Assembly: GCF_036084755.1 (NCBI RefSeq)
Contig: NZ_CP107968.1
Coordinates: 4,061,501-4,125,500, forward strand
From: Streptomyces sp. NBC_00370
GTDB lineage: Bacteria > Actinomycetota > Actinomycetes > Streptomycetales > Streptomycetaceae
Direction of reading: 5' to 3'
DNA length: 64,000 nt
Positions 51,376 to 59,996 of this stretch are shown piece by piece. The translations under genes were made by a program, and so were the position numbers. A model generated the notes under the pieces. That model had not been told where the DNA came from, did not search any database, and saw only the letters and a program-made list of their open reading frames with translations. Every line of letters begins with the position of its first letter. The stretch's first letter is position 1.

Positions 51376-53898
51376 TCATGACCAGCGGCGCAGTGCCGCT
51401 CGGGCGGGCAGGGTGAGTGCCGCCAGCGTCAGACCGCCGGCCGCGGCCACGAGGGATCCGTACAACAGCGGTGGGACGTAGGGCAGTTCACCGGTCGTAC
51501 CGCGCATCATGGGGATCAGCGTGGCCGCGGCGATCGCCGAGCCGAGGACGACGCCGACCACGGCGACCAACAGACCCTCCCAGCGCAGCATTTGAAGCAC
51601 CTGGCGCCGGGTGGAGCCGACGAGCCGCAGGGTGCCCAGCTCGCGGCGGCGGTCGAGGACCGTCATCACCAGGGTGTTGACAGCGGCGATGGCGGCGAAG
51701 CCGCCGAGGACCGCGGCCATCATGTTGTTGGTCCAGGCGCCGAGCTTCGCGTCGAGACTCTGCTGGGTCGCGTAACCGGACGCGTCGGTGACCTCGCCCA
51801 GGGCGGTCAGTGACTTCTCCGAGCCGCCGCTGACCAGCAGAGTGCTGTCGAAGCCCGAGGTGACGTGTCCGGCCAGGGCCGCCCGGTCCATGGTCACCGT
51901 GGCCAGGCCGAGGCCTCGGCCGTAGACCGCGACGATCTCCGGGGCGACCTTGGTGCCGTCGGGCAGGTAGAGCGGGAGCTTGTCCCCCACGCCGACGTCG
52001 GCCGAGTTCGCCAGGGTCCAGTCGACGGCGATACGGTCCGCGCCGAGCCGGCCGAGGCTGCCTTCGCGTACGTCCAGGTCCTGCACCTTGGCCAGTTCGG
52101 CACCGGAGCCGGTGACACCCTGCGTCCCGGCGCCCAGCAGCGACTTGAACTCGCCGGAGCCGACCGGCACCAGCACCTGCGTGTTCAGCAGGCCTACGGC
52201 CGCGTCCACGCCCGGCGTACGGGCGGCGCGCTCAGCCGCGTCCACCGGGAGCCCGGCCGGGTCCGTCACCACGTGGTCCGCCGTGATGCCCGCGCGCAAC
52301 TGCTTGTCCGCGACGTGGTTCTCGCTCGTGTGCATGAAGACGAGCGTCGAGGCGAAGGCCATGGCGAGCACGATCGGTGTGATCGCGGACGCGAGACGGC
52401 GGGCGTTGGTACGGGAGTTTGCGGCGGCGAGCTGTCCCGCCGGGCCGGCGCCGCGCAGCGGGAGGCCGAAGAGACCCGCGCACAGCCGTGCCACCAGGGG
52501 GCCCAGCAGCGCGACGGCGAGCATGAAGAGCATGACGACGCCGAGCGCGGCGCCTGCCGCGTCGTCCCCCGCCGAATGGGCGGAGACGCCGGTGAGGATC
52601 GCGCCGCCGACGAGGGCGGCGATGCCCAGTGCCGTACGGATCACGCCTGGCCGCAGCCGTTCCACCGACGCCTCGGCGAGCGCCTGGCCCGGCTTGATCT
52701 TCGCGGGCCTGCGGCCGGCCATCCAGCCGGCGCCGAGCGCGGTGAGCAGCCCGACGGCGACGGCGGCGAGGAGCGGGAGCCCGGACACGTGCACCCGCAC
52801 GGCCTCCGGGACGGCGCCGCGGTCCTGCAACTGCCCGAACCACCAGTGCGCGAGCCCGATGCCGGGCAGGGAGCCGATGATCCCGGCGAGCGGCGCGACG
52901 AGCAGCGCTTCGGAGGCGACCGCGCGGCGGATCTGCCGGGGGGTCGCTCCGACGGCGCGCAACAACGCGAATTCCCGGGCCCGTTGGGACACGGACAGGG
53001 CCACGGTCCCGGCCGCGGTGAAGATCGCGACGACGGCGGCGATACCGCCGAAGGAGCCGCCGATGCCGAAGAGCGTCACCTTGGCGTAGCCGAGCCCCGG
53101 GTCCTCGATGGCGCCACGGTCGTCGCCGGTGTGCACCTCGGCGGCGGAACCTGCCAGGGCCTTCTTCACCGAGTCGGCGAGGGCGGCGGGGGTGGTGCCG
53201 TCCTTGGCCAGCACGGCGATGGCGTCCGCCTTGCCGGGATGGCCGGCGAGCGCGGGGGCCTCGGTGTCGGCGAACCAGGCGAGGGCGGCGCCGCTGTCGG
53301 GGGCGGTGTTGCGGGCCGTGTCCGCGGGTCCTGCCTCGGCGATACCCGCGACGCGGAAGTCCCGCTGCCCGGCGGCGGTCTGCAGGGCGACGGTGCCACC
53401 GACGGTGGCCTTCGCCGCGCGGGCGGCGGGGGCGTTGAGTACGACCTCGCCTTCGCGGGGCGCGGAGCCGGTGGTCAGCGCGGTACCGGTGAAGGCGTGG
53501 GAGCCCCAGCCGTGCGCGGTGAGGGAGCTGTCGCTGTGCGTGGTGTTCCCGGTCCGGACCGGGAAGGTGAAGTCCGCGACGGCGGTGGCCGCGCCCGGAG
53601 CGGCGGCGGCCTTCGCCGCGAGCCCGGCGTCCACCCGCGCGGTGTCCGGCAGCGGGACGGCTTCTTCCTCGCGGTCCTCGCCGCTGCCCGTGACGATGTA
53701 CTCGTACTGGTCGGCGGCTGCGACGACCTGCGCGCCTCCGTACCGCTCCGGCGGCACCGACGCGCGCAGGCCGGTTTCGAGCAGGATGCCGCAGGCCGTG
53801 ACGATCAGTGCCGACATCATCAGCGCGACGAAGGTCCCGGCGAAGGACGCGGGCTTGAAGCGGACGGCCGCGCGGGCGAGTCCGTTGGGGCGCATCAT
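51376..53898 (-). CDS. FtsX-type ABC transporter permease
   Basis: An 840-residue permease with two FtsX/MacB units: an N-terminal helix (FVALMMSALIVTACGILLE), a large extracytoplasmic part, three central helices (GIAAVVAIFTAAGTVALSV and others), a second periplasmic-type domain and a final helix trio. The conserved cytosolic motif AREFALLRAVGATPRQIRR, and again RRRELGTLRLVGSTRRQVLQ, couples to the ATPase. It overlaps the ATPase gene, so they form one MacB-like exporter, often for antimicrobial peptides or lipids. It is followed by the MFS gene in the same direction. Confidence 0.88.
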   Translation of the reverse strand: MMRPNGLARAAVRFKPASFAGTFVALMMSALIVTACGILLETGLRASVPPERYGGAQVVAAADQYEYIVTGSGEDREEEAVPLPDTARVDAGLAAKAAAAPGAATAVADFTFPVRTGNTTHSDSSLTAHGWGSHAFTGTALTTGSAPREGEVVLNAPAARAAKATVGGTVALQTAAGQRDFRVAGIAEAGPADTARNTAPDSGAALAWFADTEAPALAGHPGKADAIAVLAKDGTTPAALADSVKKALAGSAAEVHTGDDRGAIEDPGLGYAKVTLFGIGGSFGGIAAVVAIFTAAGTVALSVSQRAREFALLRAVGATPRQIRRAVASEALLVAPLAGIIGSLPGIGLAHWWFGQLQDRGAVPEAVRVHVSGLPLLAAVAVGLLTALGAGWMAGRRPAKIKPGQALAEASVERLRPGVIRTALGIAALVGGAILTGVSAHSAGDDAAGAALGVVMLFMLAVALLGPLVARLCAGLFGLPLRGAGPAGQLAAANSRTNARRLASAITPIVLAMAFASTLVFMHTSENHVADKQLRAGITADHVVTDPAGLPVDAAERAARTPGVDAAVGLLNTQVLVPVGSGEFKSLLGAGTQGVTGSGAELAKVQDLDVREGSLGRLGADRIAVDWTLANSADVGVGDKLPLYLPDGTKVAPEIVAVYGRGLGLATVTMDRAALAGHVTSGFDSTLLVSGGSEKSLTALGEVTDASGYATQQSLDAKLGAWTNNMMAAVLGGFAAIAAVNTLVMTVLDRRRELGTLRLVGSTRRQVLQMLRWEGLLVAVVGVVLGSAIAAATLIPMMRGTTGELPYVPPLLYGSLVAAAGGLTLAALTLPARAALRRWS

Positions 53899-54803
53899 GC
53901 GGCCGCCCCCGCCATCGCGCCCGTGCGGCCGGTACGGGCGGTACGGGCGGCGGTGCGGGCGGTCAGCTCCGACATCCGCTCACCGATCTGCTGCGCCGAA
54001 CCGCGCTCCAGGCCGCCGGCGAAGGTGCCGTCCGCGAGGAACAGCACGCGGTCGGCCCAGGCGGCGGCGGTCGGGTCGTGGGTGACCATGACGACGGTGG
54101 CGCCGAGGGTGTCCACCGCCTGCCGGAGCAGGCCGAGGACCTCGGCGGCGGTGCCGGTGTCGAGGGCGCCGGTGGGCTCGTCGGCGAAGATCACGTCGGG
54201 GCTGGTCACCAGGGCGCGTGCGACGGCCACCCGCTGCTGCTGGCCGCCGGACAGCTCGCCGGGCCGGCGCCGCGCCTTGTCGGCGAGCCCGACCTGCGCG
54301 AGCACGTCGGCCGCCCGGCGGCGGTCCTGACGCCGTCCGGCCAGACGCACGGGCAGCAGGACGTTCTGCTCCACGGTCAGCGAAGGCAGCAGGTTGAACG
54401 CCTGGAAGACGAACCCGAGGCGGCTGCGGCGCAGCTCGGTGAGCTGGTTCTCCTTCATGCCGGTGATCTCCGTACCGCCGAGGCACACCGACCCCGAGGT
54501 GGGCCGGTCGAGACCGGCGGCACACTGCAGGAAGGTGGACTTGCCCGACCCTGACGGGCCCATGACGGCGGTGAACGTGCCGCGCGGGAGGGCGAGGTCG
54601 ACGCCGTCGAGCGCGTGCACCGCGCTCGCGCCACGGCCGTACTGCCGCCGGACCCCGCGCAGCTCGACGGCGAGACCGGGCGTGCCCGCAGGACGCTGGC
54701 CCTGCGGTTGGCCGTCCGTCTTCGGCTGCCCGTCCGTCTTCGGCTGCCCGTCCGTCTTCGGCTGTCCGTCCGTCTTCGGCTGCTTGCGGCTGCGTAGCCT
54801 CAT
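53895..54803 (-). CDS. ABC transporter ATP-binding protein (MacB/LolD-like)
   Basis: A 302-residue ATPase from the ATG at 54803. Walker A is MGPSGSGKSTFLQC, Q-loop FVFQAFNLLPSL, signature LSGGQQQRVAVARAL, Walker B VIFADEPTGALD and H-loop VMVTHDPTA; all are intact. Its N-terminus carries four copies of PKTDGQ made by an 18-bp DNA repeat, an unusual flexible tail. The C-terminal tail is Thr/Ala/Arg repeats. It overlaps the permease and probably powers export of an antibiotic or envelope component. Confidence 0.9.
   Translation of the reverse strand: MRLRSRKQPKTDGQPKTDGQPKTDGQPKTDGQPQGQRPAGTPGLAVELRGVRRQYGRGASAVHALDGVDLALPRGTFTAVMGPSGSGKSTFLQCAAGLDRPTSGSVCLGGTEITGMKENQLTELRRSRLGFVFQAFNLLPSLTVEQNVLLPVRLAGRRQDRRRAADVLAQVGLADKARRRPGELSGGQQQRVAVARALVTSPDVIFADEPTGALDTGTAAEVLGLLRQAVDTLGATVVMVTHDPTAAAWADRVLFLADGTFAGGLERGSAQQIGERMSELTARTAARTARTGRTGAMAGAAA
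54712..54783 (-). repeat. Four 18-bp tandem repeats coding PKTDGQ
   Basis: Four almost identical 18-bp units (54712-54729, -54747, -54765, -54783), one differing by a single base. They keep frame, so copy-number change would alter only the length of the ATPase's N-terminal tail. Confidence 0.85.
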
Positions 54804-55198
54804 GTCCGCCCTTTCGCGATTCTCGTGCTGACGCGAGGGAGTGTGCGGGGACGGCCGCGCGCCGGGCGTCATACCCGGGAGCCAACGTGGGGGTAGTACC
54901 GAGGTAGGGGGTGGAGGAGGGCGGCCACTACCTGGGCGGTCGGCGGGGCTTGCCCCGGCGGGCACGCGGGGCTTCACCCTCGTCGCAGGGTGATTGCGGG
55001 CGCTCAGGCCGGCCCGCCTGGCGGGGTACGTCGCACGCGCCCTTGCCGCCGGAGGTGGCGGGGCCCTGCGCCCCTTGGCGCTCGTACGGTGCTGGTGCGC
55101 GCACCGGTACCCCCGAGGCCACGCCCGGCGGACGCGGCCTCGTTCGGGGCGGCTCGCCTCGGGCCTCTGACGGCGGGGTGTCGCGGCGTCCGTACCGC
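54804..55198. other. Gap between kinase and ABC genes, no response regulator found
   Basis: About 395 bp, where a NarL-type regulator would usually be expected. No receiver or LuxR-type sequence is seen in any frame. The DNA has GC-rich near-palindromic stretches (around 54960-55060). The ABC promoter should lie near 54810-54900. Confidence 0.55.
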
Positions 55199-56524
55199 TT
55201 ATGCCGCGCCTTCGGCGTCGCCCCGCGTCACCGGCAGCCGCGCCGCCACCCGGAAGCCGCCGTCCGGCAGCGGGCCGGTGTCCAGCTCGCCGCCGACCAG
55301 ACGCACCCGCTCGCGCATGCCGACGAGGCCGTGTCCGGTGCGGCCCTCCTCCAGCGGTGCGGCGGGCGGCTCGGGCGGGGGGCCGTTGACGACGAGTACG
55401 GTGAGCCGCCGCTCCCCGGCCCCGCCTCCGGACCCGGACCCGCTTCCGGACCCGGACCCGGACCCGGCTCCGTCCCCGGTCCCGTCCCCGTCCCGGTCGT
55501 CCGACACCGATACCGACACCCGCGTCGGAGCACCCGGGGCGTGCCGTACGACGTTCGCCAGGGCCTCCTGCACGATCCGGTACGCGGAGAGGCCCACCGC
55601 CTCCGGCACCTCGGCGTCGCACGGGGTGAACTCGACCGGCACCCCCGTCCGTACCGTCGCCTCCACCAGCTTCCCGATCCGCGTCAGGCCCGGCTGCGGG
55701 GCGAGTTCGCCGTGCGTCTCCTCGTTCCGCAGCACCCCGAGAAGCCGCCGCATCTCCCCCAGCGACTCGCGCGCTGTCGCCGCGATGGAGGTGAACTCCT
55801 CCTGCACGTGCGGCGGCAGGCCGTCGAGGCGGTACGCCGCTGTGTCCGCCTGCACCGTGATGACGGACATGTGGTGCGCCACCACGTCGTGCAACTCCCG
55901 CGCGATACGGGCGCGTTCCTCCAGCAGCGTGCGGCGGCTGCGCTCCGCCTCGCTGATCGTCTCCTGCTCGGCCAGCCTGCGCTGCACCTCGTACCGCTCG
56001 CGGAGCGCACCACCGAGCAGGAGCGCGGCGCCGCTGAGCACGATCATCACCGTGCTGTTACCGGTCGTGCCGTGGGGTGCGGCGAACGCCAGGCCGATGC
56101 TCGCTGCCGCCGTGGCGAGCCACACCAGCAGCAGCGTCCGGCGCCGCTCGCGCAGGCCGAGGGCGAGGCAGAGTCCGACGTACCCGACGATCACCATGGC
56201 GGGGAACGGCCAGACGCGCTGGTCGGCGAAGTCGACGGTGAGCAGGGTGAGCGCCCCTGCCACGTCCGCGACGAAGATCACGTACCAGGCGCGCAGAGGG
56301 TAGACGACCGCGAGCAGCAGCGGCGCCGCCTGCGCGACGGCGAGCACGCTCGCGATGCCGCCGTTCAGGCCGTAGTCGACGCTGAGCACCCGGATGGTGG
56401 TGGGCAGCAGGGCGACGCACAGCACGAACGCCACGCCCCATGGCAGCAGCCGTACCCACCGACGCGACGCCCCCGCGAGCAGCGCGCGCGGGTGTTTCTC
56501 CTCCACCGGTGTCATGGCCTCCAC
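55199..56524 (-). CDS. NarL-family sensor histidine kinase, orphan
   Basis: A 441-residue kinase. Five or six membrane helices fill residues 25-170. The HisKA_3 box is ARIARELHDVVAHHMSVI, the HATPase domain has IVQEALANVVRHAPGAP and TGHGLVGMRERVRLVGG. Between these lies an odd Gly/Ser/Asp low-complexity insert (GDGAGSGSGSGSGSGSGGG) probably looping out of the ATPase domain. Length and motifs are otherwise standard. No response regulator gene is next to it; the following leftward genes are the ABC exporter. Either its regulator is elsewhere or it was lost. Confidence 0.87.
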   Translation of the reverse strand: MEAMTPVEEKHPRALLAGASRRWVRLLPWGVAFVLCVALLPTTIRVLSVDYGLNGGIASVLAVAQAAPLLLAVVYPLRAWYVIFVADVAGALTLLTVDFADQRVWPFPAMVIVGYVGLCLALGLRERRRTLLLVWLATAAASIGLAFAAPHGTTGNSTVMIVLSGAALLLGGALRERYEVQRRLAEQETISEAERSRRTLLEERARIARELHDVVAHHMSVITVQADTAAYRLDGLPPHVQEEFTSIAATARESLGEMRRLLGVLRNEETHGELAPQPGLTRIGKLVEATVRTGVPVEFTPCDAEVPEAVGLSAYRIVQEALANVVRHAPGAPTRVSVSVSDDRDGDGTGDGAGSGSGSGSGSGSGGGAGERRLTVLVVNGPPPEPPAAPLEEGRTGHGLVGMRERVRLVGGELDTGPLPDGGFRVAARLPVTRGDAEGAA

Positions 56525-56833
56525 GCGTCCACCCTATGCGCGGCGCGACGGCGGGACGGCGACAGGAAAAGCGGTGTCCCGGGAAGCACCGACGCCGGAC
56601 CCGGCGCGACCGCTGCCGGATGATCTTCATCTTGCGTAAGCGAACTGTTCATCCGCACCTCCGTTCTCTCACCTTTCGCGGCTCTAGAGTTCGTCAGCTG
56701 CCGTGATCCGTGATGCAGCCCTGTGTCGCCTGGGGGGACCAGACGCCGACCGGGCCGTAGGCGGACCGGGCCGTAGGCGGCATCCAAGACTGAGAAGTCA
56801 TCTGATCCGTGTGATCCGTGGGGGGTCAACAAC
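56525..56833. other. Divergent gap with direct repeats
   Basis: It separates the kinase from the secreted propeller protein. A 16-bp unit is exactly duplicated in tandem at 56748-56779, and TGATCCGTG occurs four times (near 56704-56712 and 56803-56820). These may be regulator sites for the rightward gene; no gene is seen. Confidence 0.6.
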
Positions 56834-58925
56834 TTGAGAATGTTCACGCGCCGCCATGCCGCGGCGCTCGCGACTGCTGCGGTCCTCGCCGCAGTAGGCA
56901 CAGTGGCGATCGCACCGGGCGCCGTCGCCGACGACGCCGACGACGCCGACGACTGGGGGACCGAGGGCCAGATCCTCGTCGACGGGGGGACGTTGATCGA
57001 CCCGGCGACGGGCGCGGCCACCCAGATCCCCAACGCGGGCGGTTCGTCCGCGGCCTGGGCGCCGGACGGCAGCCGGCTGGTCGTCACCCAGAGCCAGATC
57101 GGCAGCTTCCGCCCCAGCGGCTCCACCAAGATCACCCTGCCGTGGGCCACCGGCGTCCGTTCCAGCGCGTCGTACGAAGACCTGGCCTACGGGTGGGGGC
57201 GGCCGTTACGTCGTCTTCTCCACGGGTGGACAGCTCGCCTACGGCCCGTCGGACGGCGCGTGGGCCCCCGAGCCGCTGCTGAGCAGCAAGCTGGGACCGG
57301 CCACCGCGTGCGACACCCACCCGACGGTGACCTGGGCGGGCGTGGTCGCGTTCCAGCGCAACATCAATTACGGCTGCTACGACAACGTCGGCATCGAGGT
57401 GTACGACGGGACCACCGTCAAGCGTGTCATCACCAACGGCGAGCAGCCCGAATTCTCACCCGACGGGACGAAGTTGGCCTTCGTCCGCGCGGACGCCGAC
57501 GGCAAGTCGCAGATCTTCACCGCGAACGCCGACGGCAGCGACGTCAAGCAGCTGACCACGGGCCCGCGTTCGTACGCGAACCCTTCCTGGTCGCCGAACG
57601 GCGCCCGGATCCTCTTCGACGCGCACACGTCGCCGGACAGCGGCGACGCGCACACGACCGAGTACATCGACGTGGCGAGCGGCGAGTTGACGAAGGTCGC
57701 GGAGGGGCAGGGCTCGAACCCGAGCTGGCAGCCGCTGCGGAAGAACATCACCGCGCGGGTGTGGGGCGACGACGAGTACGCCACCGCCGTGGCCTCCTCC
57801 CGCTTCAGCTGGAACACCGTCGGCAAGACCCAACCGGGCCTGCTGGACGCCAAGTCGGCGGTGCTGGTCAGCCAGGACGACATGGCGGACTCGCTCACGG
57901 CGCCCGCGCTGGCCGGCAAAATGTCGGCCCCGGTGCTGCTGACGCCGAAGACCGCGCTGTCGACGCCGGTGAAGAACGAGCTGAAGCGGATGCTGAAGCC
58001 GGGCGCGAACGTCTGGATGGTCGGCGGCACGTCCGTGCTCTCCAGCAACGTCGCCACGCAGCTGCGGACCCTCGGTTACGTCCCGAAGCGGGTCTCCGGC
58101 GCGGACGGCTACGAGACGTCCGTCAAGGTGGCGGCGGTGCAGACCAAGAGCCCGCGGTACGTGTTCCTGGCCAGCGGCAAGGACTACAAGGCGGCGCTTC
58201 CCGCGGCTGCGGCGGCGGGTTCGGACGGCCCGAGCGGCGCGAGCACCCTCGTGCTCAGCAGCGGCACCACGCTGACCGCGTCCGTGAAGACGTACCTCAA
58301 CGGCCTGAACCCGGACAAGACCATGATCATCCCGGTCGGCGCCGACGCGAAGTACGCGCTCACGCATACGTCGTTCACGAAGTGGCCGTCGTCGTACTAC
58401 TACTACCCGGTCACGTCCGGCACCGCCGAAGGCCTCTCGGTGGCGCTCGCCAAGTTCTGGTGGACCACGCCCGACACGGCCACCCTCGCGTACGCCGGCT
58501 CCTGGCGCGACGGGGTGTCCGCGAGCGCGGCGATGAACATCTACGGGCCCATCCTGTGGACGTCACGGCCGGCCCTGTCCAGCGAGGTCAAGAGCTACCT
58601 GCTGCGCGAGTCCGCGGGCACGCAGTCCGTCGTCGCCTTCGGCAACACCGGCTCCGTCACCCTGGGCGCGCTGAACACGGCGGGCTCGTCGATCAGCGCG
58701 AACGGGAACATGTTCCTGTACCACGCGGACTACAACGGCGACCAGAACACAACCACAGCCACGGGCACGGCCACGGGCACGCAGGGCCTGCGCAAGAGCG
58801 CCGAGGCACCCACAACGCCACTCAAGGGCGCCACACCACGCTCGTCCCCGACGTCCCCGACCACCCCGGCCCAGCCGACCGTCAAGCCGAACCTCGACTC
58901 ACTCAAGACGACCCAGCACCAGTAA
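56834..58925 (+). pseudogene. Secreted beta-propeller/cell-wall-binding repeat (CWB2) protein, single frameshift
   Basis: From a TTG at 56834 (ATG two codons on), a signal peptide ALATAAVLAAVGTVAIAPG leads into TolB/WD40-like repeats (AAWAPDGSRLVVTQ). Near 57191-57199, in GGGTGGGGGCGG, the frame moves by one and continues GRYVVFSTGGQLAYGPSDG, PEFSPDGTKLAFVRAD and NPSWSPNGARILFDAH. The later part is cell-wall-binding repeat 2 (VWMVGGTSVLSSNVATQLRT, RVSGADGYETSVKVA), then a Thr/Pro-rich end. Joined, it has about 695 residues. The product would bind the cell wall; the propeller may bind a ligand. A G-run indel could be a sequencing error, so the gene may be intact in life. Confidence 0.8.
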
Positions 58926-58954
58926 CAACACCCGCCGCAGGGGCACGAACCACG

Positions 58955-58982
58955 GGGGCGCCGACCACAGGGTCGGCGCCCC
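58955..58982. terminator. Bidirectional hairpin terminator
   Basis: GGGGCGCCGACC at 58955-58966 pairs with GGTCGGCGCCCC at 58971-58982, loop ACAG. It lies between convergent genes and can end both transcripts. Confidence 0.75.
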
Positions 58983-59027
58983 TGCGGCGCTCGTTCCCAT
59001 GTCGGTGCGGGTGGGGCTCGGCGAGAC

Positions 59028-59810
59028 TCACCGTACGGGGAAGCCGAAGGTGTAGCCCTGCTCCTTCAGCCACGGCAGCACCTCGCGCAGCGCCGCCAGG
59101 GTCTGGGCGCGGTCTCCGCCCGCGTCGTGGAAGAGGATCGTCGGGCCGTCGGCGATCTCGCTCTTGACCGTGGCGACGATGGTTTCCACGCCGGGGTGTT
59201 CGAAGTCCTTCGTGTCGACGTTCCAGCCCAGCGGCCGCATCCCGCGGGACGCCGCCAGGTGCCGGCTGTACGGGGTGAAGGCGCCGCCCGGGGCGCGGTA
59301 GTACTGGGGGCGGACGCCGCCGGAGGCCTTGGTGATCATGCGTTCGGCGTCGAGGATCTGCTGGGACTGGTAGGCCTCGGACTTGGTGTCCATGGTGGTG
59401 TCGTGCGAGACCGTGTGGTCGCACAGCCGGTGCCCGCCTGCGACGACCGCCTTGACCAGGTCCGGGTATTCCTGCGCCTGCGTACCCACCATGCAGAACG
59501 TGGCCTTCACGCCGCTGTCCTTCAGCAGTTGCAGCACCTGCGGCGTCCAGGCCGGGTCAGGGCCGTCGTCGATGGTGATGTTGACACCACGGGCGCCACG
59601 GTCCGAGGCGTGCGCGATCTCCTCCGACACCTTGGCCACTTTCTGGTTCCGGTCTCCGGCGGCGGGCGCTGAGGCATGGGCCGCCGGCTGCCGGCCGCCG
59701 GCCGAATCGGCCTGCGCGGTCCACATCGAGGTGCCGACGGCCAGGGCTGTCACGCCGAGCGCAGCCGCGAGGACCCGGCTGTGCCATCCCATTCTCTTGT
59801 GACTTGCCAT
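59028..59810 (-). CDS. Secreted polysaccharide deacetylase (NodB, CE4)
   Basis: A 260-residue exported enzyme from the ATG at 59810. Signal peptide VLAAALGVTALAVGTSM, then a Ser/Ala linker. The NodB domain has ITIDDGPDPAWT (catalytic Asp and metal Asp), HTVSHDTTMD (the His-xxx-His pair in HTVSH), YYRAPGGAFTP and ILFHDAGG. It removes acetyl groups from chitin, xylan or peptidoglycan outside the cell. Convergent with the propeller gene and sharing its terminator. Complete. Confidence 0.9.
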   Translation of the reverse strand: MASHKRMGWHSRVLAAALGVTALAVGTSMWTAQADSAGGRQPAAHASAPAAGDRNQKVAKVSEEIAHASDRGARGVNITIDDGPDPAWTPQVLQLLKDSGVKATFCMVGTQAQEYPDLVKAVVAGGHRLCDHTVSHDTTMDTKSEAYQSQQILDAERMITKASGGVRPQYYRAPGGAFTPYSRHLAASRGMRPLGWNVDTKDFEHPGVETIVATVKSEIADGPTILFHDAGGDRAQTLAALREVLPWLKEQGYTFGFPVR

Positions 59811-59996
59811 GTCGGGCCGCCCCTTTGCTGTCTCCGCCGGTGCCGTTGCTGCCGTGCACCCATGAAGACACACGAAGGGCCGTAGTGGTCCCCTCTGTTA
59901 CCGATCACGGACGAACCCGCAGGGGGGCGGCGACAAACCCAGCGGTTCCACGACACCCAGGCACGACAGGCACGACAGGCACGGCACACCGAGCCG

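Noticed and set aside
51284..51379. An N-terminal extension of the MFS exporter through the tandem repeats
   Set aside because: The extension is repeat-encoded Thr/Arg/Gly sequence, and the ATG at 51283 has its own AAAGGA site and leads straight into the first helix.
54804..55198. A hidden response regulator between kinase and ABC genes
   Set aside because: No phosphoacceptor or LuxR-type HTH pattern in any frame; only GC-rich near-palindromes.
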